Both the position numbers and the translations under genes were made by a program. From an uncultured Lachnospiraceae bacterium (GTDB lineage Bacteria > Bacillota_A > Clostridia > Lachnospirales > Lachnospiraceae): a stretch of DNA of 8,350 nt. The stretch covers positions 1-8,350 of the forward strand of contig CAJTOU010000076.1 of assembly GCA_910577835.1 (NCBI GenBank), in the 5' to 3' direction. The notes beneath the pieces were generated by a model. It did not search any database. It saw only the letters and a list, made by a program, of their open reading frames with translations, and had not been told where the DNA came from. Positions 1-5,749 of this stretch are shown here, one piece after another (the first letter of the stretch is position 1; each line of letters starts with the position of its first letter).

Positions 1-215
1 ACATGATTCAGCCATGCATATTCTTCTGTTTTCTTTCGTTGTGTAAATTCTTTTCGCAAGTCGGCGTCAGAGATAAGCTTCCCACCATTTTTATAATTTT
101 CCTGTTCTTTCGCTAATGCCCAGTTATAAGCAAATCTGGATGCACCTGCATATTGAAACATCCTTGTCTCCTGTTTCCTGTTTGGGCAAAGCTTTACTTT
201 TATGGTTTTAATCAT
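1..215 (-). CDS. tnpB: TnpB RNA-guided endonuclease, N-terminal part (cut by window edge)
   Basis: This is the first 71 codons of a TnpB, the RNA-guided DNA nuclease carried by IS200/IS605 and IS607 elements; the rest lies left of the window. The N-terminus reads MIKTIKVKLCPNRKQ, then QYAGASRFAYNWAL, then KLISDADLRKEF. This is the OrfB/TnpB N-terminal pattern of a first beta strand, an R-FAYNWAL helix and an LR-EF motif. The RuvC catalytic residues and zinc finger are not in view, so activity cannot be judged. The ATG at 215 is supported by an AAGGAG about 10 nt upstream. It overlaps the end of the tnpA relic by 8 nt, the usual IS607 arrangement and a sign of translational coupling. The visible frame is undamaged, unlike tnpA. 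Family assignment is firm from pattern; completeness is unknown. Confidence 0.88.
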   Translation of the reverse strand, partial: MIKTIKVKLCPNRKQETRMFQYAGASRFAYNWALAKEQENYKNGGKLISDADLRKEFTQRKKTEEYAWLNH

Positions 216-600
216 TTTCTGTAAGCTCCTTTATCATCCTCTTTGCCTTATCTGCACGTTTGCCTTGCAGCTTACAGCTGAATACAGTGATAATCTGTAC
301 TAAATCTTCTACAAGTTCTTCCTGTTCTGTTTTTTCTGTTGTATCAACAATCTCAACCTCACAATCATATCATTCAGCGATGTACTCAATCAGTTCAAAA
401 CCGAATCTTGTAAGTCTATCCTTATAAAGCACAACTACTTTTGAAATACTTCTGTTTGCCATGCCTTTTATCAGTTCCTGCAACCCTTTACGTTTATAAT
501 TGATTCCCGAGCCTATATCGGATATGATTTCAAACGGTTTCCCCTGTGCAAGCAGATATATTCTCATATTCTCTTTCTGCCGTTCCAAATCGTTTTTCTG
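208..600 (-). pseudogene. tnpA: IS607-family serine recombinase TnpA, 5'-truncated with an internal stop
   Basis: TnpA of IS607 is a serine recombinase with an N-terminal MerR-like helix-turn-helix and a resolvase core. Only the core is left here. Recognisable homology starts at QKNDLERQKENM near 600 and runs through SDIGSGINYKRKG and YKDRLTRFGFELIEYIAE. A TGA at 370-372 then interrupts it. The same frame resumes as YDCEVEIVD and continues through EELVEDLVQIITVFSCKLQG to a TAA at 208-210. The stop replaces one residue, probably Leu of an AELYDCE-type motif, so it looks like a point nonsense mutation. Upstream, the frame reaches a TAA at 613-615. The HTH domain and the catalytic serine segment (normally YARVSS-like, just before QKNDL) are absent. 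A 72-aa piece could start at a TTG at 588 but would be inert. Loss of transposase function is nearly certain. Confidence 0.87.
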
Positions 601-634
601 TTTTATAATTTTTTATAGTTTTTCTTTAACTGTT

Positions 635-657
635 AAAAACCTCCTTCGGCTGTTTTT
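635..657. terminator. Imperfect hairpin just after the GNAT gene, possible terminator
   Basis: On the minus strand an AAAAAC arm pairs with GTTTTT. A CC/GG core is separated from it by a symmetric AG/AG internal loop, and the apical loop is GAA. The A and T runs flank the stem on both strands, so it could act in both directions. The GC core is only two to three pairs, so strength is doubtful. The position, overlapping the GNAT stop codon, is the main support. Confidence 0.35.
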
Positions 658-1414
658 ATTTGAGAATCTCATATGCATAATATTCATAATCAAAATGATA
701 TCCAAGTTTTTCCGCCAGTGCCACAGACCACAGATTCTGCGCATCCCAGCTTGGATAAAGGTTGCGTTTTCTACATTCCAATATCAGCCCTGCTCCGCAT
801 GCATAGGCAAGCCCCCTTCTTCTGTATTCCTGTTTTGTATCAATTTCTATCTCAATTCCGTTTTCATAAGAAGAATAAGAAGATGCACCTGCTACGATTT
901 CATTATCTTTTAAAGCCACAATTCCAATCCCAAGTCTCCGATACCTTTCATAATTTACATACTGTGAAACAAAATCTCTACTCCACTCCTGTTCTCTACA
1001 CAGATAAAACAGTTCTTCATCTATTTTTTTTAATGAATACTCCGGAGGCAGTACCATTGCCCTCTGCAACTCTTCCTCTTTAAATAAATCCGGCTCCTTT
1101 TTCATGGCATATCGAGTCACCTTTTTTGCATGTTTTCCATAGCATTTTTCAATGATGTCTGCCCATCTGTGATTTTGTGGAACCATAATAATAAAATCTT
1201 TTGGTAAAAACAATGTCAGTTCTTCTTTTGGCTCCCCTGCCAAAAAGCAAAAATCGCCGAGAACTGCCATAGCAGAAGCTGGATACTCTGTATTATCTGT
1301 ATAAATATCTCCCATAACTCCCTGCAAGCAGGACCAAATCATTGTTTCCTGCCAGTTTCCAAATAAAATTTTTACTCTGGAAGTATCATCTATTTTTGAA
1401 ATCATTTTTAACAT
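656..1414 (-). CDS. GNAT-family N-acetyltransferase, two-part form (252 aa)
   Basis: This is a predicted cytoplasmic acetyl-CoA-dependent acetyltransferase with unknown acceptor. The C-terminal half, from about residue 150, is a GNAT fold. It contains IGIVALKDNEIVAGASS (beta strands), IEIDTKQEYRRRGLAYACG around 189-207 (motif A, with the R-R-x-G-L-A pyrophosphate loop) and YPSWDAQN-WSVALAEKLGY near the end (motif B). The N-terminal ~140 residues form a separate domain that includes LTLFLPKDFIIMVPQNHRW. That layout matches the Pfam GNAT_acetyltran group of Firmicutes, which to my memory includes zwittermicin-resistance-like proteins; that link is from recall, not from a search. Start choice is open: ATG at 1414 sits only 3 nt after AAAGGA, while ATG at 1405 sits 12 nt after it. 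It is the third gene after marR and the MATE gene on the same strand, with 129 nt between it and the MATE stop, so a resistance role is plausible but unproven. Confidence 0.85.
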   Translation of the reverse strand: MLKMISKIDDTSRVKILFGNWQETMIWSCLQGVMGDIYTDNTEYPASAMAVLGDFCFLAGEPKEELTLFLPKDFIIMVPQNHRWADIIEKCYGKHAKKVTRYAMKKEPDLFKEEELQRAMVLPPEYSLKKIDEELFYLCREQEWSRDFVSQYVNYERYRRLGIGIVALKDNEIVAGASSYSSYENGIEIEIDTKQEYRRRGLAYACGAGLILECRKRNLYPSWDAQNLWSVALAEKLGYHFDYEYYAYEILK

Positions 1415-1522
1415 TTATCCTTTTTCAATATATTTTTCTGTACCGTCTTCAATCTCTATGCGGCAACTGTGTTTTGTATATCTTAACATATTATTATAGA
1501 AAGGTACAGCAAATTTGTTCAT
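1415..1522 (-). CDS. Possible small ORF (35 codons) between MATE and GNAT genes
   Basis: An ATG at 1522 opens a frame ending in TAA at 1415-1417, immediately against the ATG of the GNAT gene (TAAATG). The product would be charged and soluble, with MNKFAVPFYNNML at the start and CRIEIEDGTEKYIEKG at the end. An inner ATG at 1489 would give 24 residues. There is no convincing ribosome binding site before either start. The frame is the one used by the MATE gene, separated from it by that gene's TAA. The sequence reads like protein rather than noise, and the abutting stop/start would allow coupling. It could equally be a leader peptide, a decayed gene remnant or chance. No family recognised. Confidence 0.3.
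   Translation of the reverse strand: MNKFAVPFYNNMLRYTKHSCRIEIEDGTEKYIEKG
1493..1521 (-). promoter_or_regulatory. Candidate internal promoter ahead of the GNAT gene
   Basis: On the minus strand TGAACA (4 of 6 to the -35 consensus) is followed after 17 nt by a perfect TATAAT. It lies in the MATE-GNAT gap, 79 nt before the GNAT start. No strong terminator is seen between the MATE and GNAT genes, so this would add to read-through from the marR promoter. It overlaps the possible 35-codon frame, which would then be translated only from its inner ATG if at all. Confidence 0.42.
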
Positions 1523-1543
1523 AATGATTTTAGCGCGGCTGAT

Positions 1544-2911
1544 TTAAATATAATGATATCTTCTCTTCTCCTTTATCCAGAAGGTAATTGTTACCACAAG
1601 CGCCATTACTTCCGCCGCTACAATCGCAAGCCAGATTCCGTCTGTTCCCAGAAAAACAGGAAGCAAAAGCACGGCTGATACCTGAAACAAAAGTGTTCTT
1701 AAAAATGAAATGACCGCCGATATCACCCCGTTACTTAACGCCGTAAAAAATGCAGAGCCAAAAATATTAAATCCATTAATTAAAAATGCCAGTGCATATA
1801 TGCGAAATCCATGACAAGTCAGTGAAAACAATTCTCTGTCATATCCGACAAAAAGCTTTGTGAGCGGAAACGCGAGAAGCTCTGCCAAAGCTGCCAGAAT
1901 AATTCCAAACACCCCAACCAGTTTCAGGCTTCTTCCAAATAAATTCTTTAATTCCTCTGTATTTCCCGCACCATAATGATATCCTATAATTGGGGCGCTT
2001 CCTATGGAATATCCAATATAAATAGCCACAAAGATAAAGTTTACATACATAATTACTCCGTAAGCTGCTACTCCATTTTCTCCGGCAATTCTCATAAGCT
2101 GGAAATTATAGAGCATATTGACAAGAGACATGGAAATATTGGTCATCAACTCTGAGGAACCGTTGATACAGGTTTTTGCCAGTATTCTTCCGTTAAATTT
2201 TGTTCTGGTCAGCCTCAGCAGACTGCTGTTTTTTCTGATAAAATAAAGAAGCGGAACAACTCCTCCCACTGTCTCGCTCATCGCAGTTGCTATGGCAGCT
2301 CCCGCAAGTCCCCAGTGAAATACAGCAATAAAAAGAAAATCCAGTACTATATTTGTCACCCCTGCGGCAACAGTGATAAATAATCCAAGTTTCGGTTTCT
2401 CTGCCGTTACCAAAAAGCTCTGAAATACATTTTGCAGCATAAATGCCGGAAGTGAAACAAGTAAAATCCGCCCATACAAGATACAGTTTTTCAGCATTTC
2501 ATTTTCTGCCCCCAAAAGTCTGGCAATTAACGGCAAAAATATCTGTCCCACCACAGATAACAAAATACCTCCAAAAACAGTGACTAACACAAGCATGGAA
2601 AAATACTCATTTGCTTTCTCCCGTTTTCCTTCTCCCAACGACTTTGCTACTATGGCGTTTCCTCCGGTTCCAATCATAAATCCCAATGCACCCAGCATCA
2701 TAAGCAACGGCATAATCAAATTTAATGCGGCAAAGGGTGTTTTTCCCACATAATTTGATACAAACAAACCGTCCACTACTCCATAAATAGAAGTAAAAAT
2801 CATCATAATAATTGACGGCAGTACAAAACGAAGCAGTCTTTTATAATCAAAATGGTCAGATAATTTTATCTGCACTTTCTGGTCCTTTCCAAGTTTTTGT
2901 ATTCTTTCCAT
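1544..2911 (-). CDS. MATE-family multidrug efflux transporter (MepA-like)
   Basis: This is a cation-coupled exporter of drugs or organic cations in the cytoplasmic membrane. At 455 aa it has the usual length of the family, with two internally related six-helix halves. The first, from about residue 26, begins LLRFVLPSIIMMIFTSIYG and contains Asp47 in VVDGLFVSNYVG, at the place of the conserved TM1 acidic residue. LNLIMPLLMMLGALGFMIG and GGNAIVAKSLGEG follow, both typical of the MepA/DinF-like branch. The second half includes YGVIMYVNFIFVAIYIGYSIG and APIIGYHYGAG, the equivalent loop motif. It ends in a short basic tail (KEKRRYHYI). GGAGG lies 7 nt before the ATG. The gene starts 19 nt after the marR stop, so it is surely co-transcribed and probably repressed by that MarR protein. 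Substrates cannot be read from sequence. Confidence 0.93.
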   Translation of the reverse strand: MERIQKLGKDQKVQIKLSDHFDYKRLLRFVLPSIIMMIFTSIYGVVDGLFVSNYVGKTPFAALNLIMPLLMMLGALGFMIGTGGNAIVAKSLGEGKREKANEYFSMLVLVTVFGGILLSVVGQIFLPLIARLLGAENEMLKNCILYGRILLVSLPAFMLQNVFQSFLVTAEKPKLGLFITVAAGVTNIVLDFLFIAVFHWGLAGAAIATAMSETVGGVVPLLYFIRKNSSLLRLTRTKFNGRILAKTCINGSSELMTNISMSLVNMLYNFQLMRIAGENGVAAYGVIMYVNFIFVAIYIGYSIGSAPIIGYHYGAGNTEELKNLFGRSLKLVGVFGIILAALAELLAFPLTKLFVGYDRELFSLTCHGFRIYALAFLINGFNIFGSAFFTALSNGVISAVISFLRTLLFQVSAVLLLPVFLGTDGIWLAIVAAEVMALVVTITFWIKEKRRYHYI

Positions 2912-2930
2912 TCTTTTCCTCCAAATAATA

Positions 2931-3371
2931 TTATAGCAGTTCCTTCGATTTTTTTTGCAACAGTTCTTTGTATTTGCGGGTTAATCTCAGCAGCTCATGA
3001 CTTTCTTCTTCGGACATTTCCTGAAATACATGATTCTCCATATGAATTACTGGCTGTATTTTTCTGTCTGCAAGCTCTTTTCCTTTGTCTGTCAGAAAAA
3101 TATGCATATCTCTGCCCTTTCCCTGCTTTAAAACAAGATATCCCTCCCGCTCCAGCTTTTGAACCGCCGAATTAATGGTCTGTTTGCTGATAGAAGTAAT
3201 ATTACAGATATCCTTTTGCAGACAGCCATCTCCAAGGTCATATATGGTATAAAAAATATGAAAAGCACTGTCCGACAGTTCCATTTTTACTGCAATACTG
3301 TGATATATTTCATCAACTTCACGGTATAGCTGATTAAATACTTTAAGTTCATATCCATGTGTAATACTCAT
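2931..3371 (-). CDS. MarR-family winged-helix transcriptional regulator
   Basis: This is a dimeric ligand-responsive DNA-binding protein, 146 aa, normal for MarR. The N-terminal helix (FNQLYREVDEIYHSIAVK) and the C-terminal helices (about 108-146) would form the dimer interface. The winged HTH spans about 48-95, with DGCLQKDICNITSISK, recognition helix TINSAVQKLEREG (about 65-77), and wing GKGRDMHIFLTDKG containing the customary basic-acidic pair (R-D). It lies directly upstream of the MATE gene, so it is most likely the efflux repressor, as MepR is for MepA in S. aureus. AAGGAGGA sits 6-7 nt before the ATG. The promoter region carries a repeated operator-like sequence inside the spacer and just before the ribosome binding site, which argues for autoregulation. 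The inducing ligand is unknown. Confidence 0.93.
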   Translation of the reverse strand: MSITHGYELKVFNQLYREVDEIYHSIAVKMELSDSAFHIFYTIYDLGDGCLQKDICNITSISKQTINSAVQKLEREGYLVLKQGKGRDMHIFLTDKGKELADRKIQPVIHMENHVFQEMSEEESHELLRLTRKYKELLQKKSKELL

Positions 3372-3388
3372 TTATAATCCTCCTTATA

Positions 3389-3403
3389 TCCGAAATCGGA
3401 CTT
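3389..3403 (-). promoter_or_regulatory. Operator-like repeat, copy 2, with perfect inverted repeat
   Basis: The second AAGTCCGATTTC (3392-3403) is extended into a perfect palindrome, TCCGA-TT-TCGGA, at 3389-3400. It lies in the leader, 3 nt upstream of the marR ribosome binding site (3378-3385). A protein bound here would act as a roadblock. The symmetry is complete in this copy but not in copy 1, so this may be the high-affinity site. Confidence 0.62.
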
Positions 3404-3419
3404 GTGTTAACAGTAATTC

Positions 3420-3448
3420 AGTATAGTATGAAATCGGACTTATGTCAA
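3420..3448 (-). promoter_or_regulatory. Sigma-A promoter of the marR-MATE operon
   Basis: Perfect TTGACA (3443-3448) and TATACT (3420-3425; 5 of 6) are separated by exactly 17 nt. The predicted start of transcription is near 3413, giving a leader of about 42 nt. This is the best promoter in the window. One copy of the operator-like repeat fills most of the spacer, so a bound repressor would block polymerase directly. Confidence 0.85.
3430..3441 (-). promoter_or_regulatory. Operator-like repeat, copy 1 (in promoter spacer)
   Basis: AAGTCCGATTTC on the minus strand, identical over 12 bases to the copy at 3392-3403 and set 38 bp from it start to start. It lies between the -35 and -10 boxes of the marR promoter. 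Identical copies placed only here suggest a MarR binding site; the assignment is by position. Confidence 0.65.
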
Positions 3449-3450
3449 GC

Positions 3451-3487
3451 AAAAAATAAGAAATCTTTCTTCCATCAAACAGATTTC
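3451..3487 (-). terminator. Probable terminator after the serpin gene
   Basis: On the minus strand GAAATCT (3481-3487) pairs with AGATTTC (3460-3466) across a 14-nt loop, followed by a T-rich tail (TTATTTTTT, 3451-3459). The stem is AT-rich, so moderate strength. It falls between the serpin stop and the -35 box of marR, separating the two transcription units. Confidence 0.55.
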
Positions 3488-3512
3488 AGAAAAATCCCTT
3501 ATAAAATATTTT

Positions 3513-4637
3513 TTAGATTGATAAAACGGTTCCAAGAAACAGCGGAAGTTTTGTCTGATTATCCACTACTGCGTACACAAACGGGCGGTTCAGCTTTATT
3601 TTATCAGCCATAACTGCACCGCGGGCAAGTTCCACTGCGGTCGCTGCACCTGCCTTTGTTCCGCGTTCATCTATTTGAATATATGAATCCTGAAACACCT
3701 TGCTGATATAAAGTGAATCCTTCCCCGATTTTCCTAGTCGGGAAAAATCCGCTTCTTTTGAAAATGCTTTTTTTATCCCCATATCTTGCAGGATTTCTCC
3801 AAACTCCAGAGAAGATTTTCCCTCAAATTTTGGGAGTTCTGTCAATACCATAGTATGTTTTGCATGATTAAGAAGATCTAAGAAACGCTCTCCTGAAAGT
3901 GACTTTACATAATCATTGATATCCATACCCTCCTTTGGCAGCAGAGCTGCAAAACTGTATCCATTGGCATAAGGTTTTAAAAAACCTGTTGCATCTTCAT
4001 CTTTCAAATAGCTGCTTTCTGTACTGTGCATCATAAAAACCTTCTGTTTTTTGTTATTATATGCGGTAAATATTCCCTTTGAAATTTCATGCTGCGCATA
4101 AATATTTGCCCATTCCGCGTCTAATGTACATATATCAATCAAATACATCAGTACATCTCCCGAAAGTATTTTTAAAAAATTTTCTATTCTTCCTTCTGTA
4201 TGTTTAGATACCCATGAATTTATCTGCTCCCTTGTCTGATTGTCAAAAGGAACCGGAAAAAGCTGTGCATGAAATTCATCAGAAATCAACTTTAAAAAAT
4301 CTTTATTTACAGCAAATTTCTTATCTGTATTTTTAAACCAAATTGAATCCGCCCTTTTTAATACCGCTTTTTCCCCTGTATATAATTCCGTCAGAAAATA
4401 ATTCAACTGAATGTTTAATTCCTCTAAAGAACCTCCACCCAACACCTGCTCCATTTCCTGACGGGTATTCGTATCTGCTCCATTTGCTGCCATTGTCATA
4501 GCAACTAGAACCGAAATAGGAGATATTATTATATTTTCTTTCTGCTTTACAGCTTTTTGAAACAGCTCAAAGGAAAAACCTGCGGTATTTTTTATAAATT
4601 CTTTTGACATTGTCTTATATATTTTCATCTTTATCAT
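3513..4637 (-). CDS. Serpin-family serine protease inhibitor
   Basis: Serpins trap proteases by a suicide mechanism in which the cut reactive loop inserts into a beta sheet. This protein is 374 aa, a full serpin core. Visible hallmarks are NIIISPISVLVAMTMAANGA (about 35-54; N-x-x-x-SP-S), NTRQEMEQVLG, the hinge ERGTKAGAAT (324-333), and IKLNRPFVYAV (347-357), which satisfies the serpin signature, followed by PLFLGTVLS. The hinge has Gly at P15, Thr at P14 and small residues at P12-P9, as in inhibitory serpins. Counting from P15 puts P1 at Gly340 with Arg339 at P2; the loop is about one residue longer than in alpha-1-antitrypsin, so Arg339-Gly340 may be the cleaved bond. The strand that normally reads N-A-x-Y-F-K-G-x-W is divergent (CTLDAEW). 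No signal peptide or TM segment is seen, so the product would be cytoplasmic unless released otherwise. It is the last gene of the three-gene unit. Confidence 0.95.
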   Translation of the reverse strand: MIKMKIYKTMSKEFIKNTAGFSFELFQKAVKQKENIIISPISVLVAMTMAANGADTNTRQEMEQVLGGGSLEELNIQLNYFLTELYTGEKAVLKRADSIWFKNTDKKFAVNKDFLKLISDEFHAQLFPVPFDNQTREQINSWVSKHTEGRIENFLKILSGDVLMYLIDICTLDAEWANIYAQHEISKGIFTAYNNKKQKVFMMHSTESSYLKDEDATGFLKPYANGYSFAALLPKEGMDINDYVKSLSGERFLDLLNHAKHTMVLTELPKFEGKSSLEFGEILQDMGIKKAFSKEADFSRLGKSGKDSLYISKVFQDSYIQIDERGTKAGAATAVELARGAVMADKIKLNRPFVYAVVDNQTKLPLFLGTVLSI

Positions 4638-4639
4638 TG

Positions 4640-4661
4640 TATAATTGCTTTATATAACTCC
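4640..4661 (-). promoter_or_regulatory. Widely spaced serpin ribosome binding site with intervening hairpin
   Basis: The only good Shine-Dalgarno before the serpin gene (GGAG, 4658-4661) is 20 nt from the ATG, far beyond the usual 5-10. Between them TATAA and TTATA can pair around an AGCAA loop (4640-4654), which would leave an effective spacing of about 5 nt. No in-frame alternative start lies closer, because a TAA blocks the frame upstream. The stem is only five A-U pairs. Confidence 0.45.
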
Positions 4662-4667
4662 TTTTTA

Positions 4668-5144
4668 TTATTGCCTGTTATAATATCTGATTCCGTCCTC
4701 CGGCAGAAAATAAGTTCTGATATAGCCGTCCGTAGATACTACCACAAATTCGTTACTTTCCTCCAGATAATACACATCGTCATTATCCTCTGCCTCTTTT
4801 TTATGAAGAACCTTTGGTGATAAAATTACCTTATTGGCCGCTGCAAGATATTCCTCAGCCGTAGCGAATCCCATCTCAATTCCATGCTTTTCAAAATGTT
4901 GATTTAACAGCTTTTCAGAACGAAAAGCATATGAATTTTCAGTGTTTTCATGCGAGGTATTCTCTGTACTTTCTGTTGTTTTTGTACTCTCTATCGTTTC
5001 GTTATTTCTTGTTTCTGACGGCTCCTCGCGCGTATCCAGTCTGCCCTGAACAAAAAAGATAATAACTGCCAGCAGAAGGACTGCTATAAGATACAGAGGA
5101 CTTCTGCGGCTTAATCCGGCATCTGATGTTTCCGATTTTTTCAT
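4668..5144 (-). CDS. Membrane-anchored protein with BECR-like nuclease-type C-terminal domain
   Basis: 158 aa in three parts. Residues 1-16 are basic. Residues 17-33 (LYLIAVLLLAVIIFFVQ) form one membrane helix, with the positive end inside, so the rest faces outward. Residues about 36-72 are a Ser/Thr/Glu/Asn-rich linker. Residues 73-158 form a compact domain with FRSEKLLNQHFEKHG (His83, His87), FATAEEYLAAAN, NEFVVVSTDGYIRTYF (Arg143, Thr144, Tyr145) and a terminal YYNRQ. The H-x3-H helix followed by a strand with R-T-Y-F and a final Tyr resembles the barnase-EndoU-colicin-RelE (BECR) fold of RNase toxins. I infer this from pattern and have not confirmed it. GAGGA lies 8-9 nt before the ATG. 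The gene starts 18 nt after the DUF308 gene. No immunity gene is evident, but an outward-facing enzyme might not need one. It could instead be a non-catalytic envelope domain. Confidence 0.72.
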   Translation of the reverse strand: MKKSETSDAGLSRRSPLYLIAVLLLAVIIFFVQGRLDTREEPSETRNNETIESTKTTESTENTSHENTENSYAFRSEKLLNQHFEKHGIEMGFATAEEYLAAANKVILSPKVLHKKEAEDNDDVYYLEESNEFVVVSTDGYIRTYFLPEDGIRYYNRQ

Positions 5145-5162
5145 GTTGTCTTCCTCAATCTT

Positions 5163-5723
5163 TTATTTATCTAAAAAATTGTCAACCTTTTTTGAAATAT
5201 AAAAAATATCCCACAAATCAACGGCTGCATTTAATATCAATACCACTCCTACGAAAGATACCAGCATACTGGCAGTTCCAAATGGATTAAACAAAACGAT
5301 AAGTCCCATTACTGCCATTATAACAGCAAGAAGCATCATAATCCACCAGTTCTGATAATTCAGCTTTTTTAAATCAAGAGCATCCTGAAACTTTGCCACA
5401 CTGTCCAGAATAATTATAATCGCCAGAATCGTAAATAAAATCCCTGAGAGAATTCCCGGTTTCACAATCAGTATCACTCCGGCGGCAATTCCTATAATCC
5501 CTTTGACCAAATCATACTGACCTGAAGCTGCTGTCTCCTGTTTAAAATAGGTCATGGCATGCATAACTCCATATATCAGCAGCACAGCGGCGCAAACATA
5601 GCTAATCAGCCTCACTACGGAGCCTGAAAAGATAAGCAGCAGTATACCTGCCAGAAGCTGAAATACTGTGACTAAAATCATATCTTTTTTTACATTTTTT
5701 AGAAATTGAATCATATTATCCAT
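5163..5723 (-). CDS. DUF308 / HdeD-like six-helix membrane protein
   Basis: 186 aa and almost entirely hydrophobic. Six membrane helices are predicted in three pairs: about 15-33 and 37-57, 72-90 and 91-110, 126-145 and 149-170. Each pair ends in a short charged loop (YFKQETAASGQ, FQDALDLKKLN). The repeated layout with GIIGIAAGVILIVKPG and AVMGLIVLFNPFGT (glycine-rich helix ending in xPG or NPF) is characteristic of the DUF308/HdeD family. HdeD is linked to acid resistance in E. coli; in Firmicutes the role is unknown. Start choice is open: the ATG at 5723 follows AAGGA by 4 nt, whereas the ATG at 5714 lies 9 nt after AAAGG. It is the first gene of the unit with the BECR-like and serpin genes, preceded by a recognisable promoter. 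Confidence 0.85.
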   Translation of the reverse strand: MDNMIQFLKNVKKDMILVTVFQLLAGILLLIFSGSVVRLISYVCAAVLLIYGVMHAMTYFKQETAASGQYDLVKGIIGIAAGVILIVKPGILSGILFTILAIIIILDSVAKFQDALDLKKLNYQNWWIMMLLAVIMAVMGLIVLFNPFGTASMLVSFVGVVLILNAAVDLWDIFYISKKVDNFLDK

Positions 5724-5749
5724 CCTTTCCTTACATTAATATATTTAAT

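Larger units (their letters stand above)
1..600 (-). mobile_element. Partial IS607-family insertion element
   Basis: tnpA relic and tnpB lie in the order and overlap typical of IS607. The 5' end of the element has been deleted somewhere between about 600 and 634, next to the GNAT gene. The other end, with any guide-RNA-bearing right end, lies outside the window. No terminal inverted repeats are expected in this family and none are seen. With tnpA dead the element cannot mobilise itself, although tnpB could still be expressed. Confidence 0.8.

Noticed and set aside
370..372. TGA in tnpA as a recoded or readthrough codon
   Set aside because: No selenocysteine context is expected in a recombinase, and the gene is already missing its catalytic N-terminus, so a plain nonsense mutation is the simplest reading.
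500..1083. Overlapping plus-strand open frames opposite tnpA and the GNAT gene
   Set aside because: They run antisense to well-supported genes, their translations show no domain pattern, and they lack good ribosome binding sites.
2897..3175. Plus-strand open frame opposite marR
   Set aside because: Antisense shadow of the MarR gene; low-complexity translation with no recognisable domain.
3404..3613. Plus-strand open frame over the marR promoter and serpin end
   Set aside because: It spans a promoter, a terminator and the serpin C-terminus in antisense; no ribosome binding site or domain.
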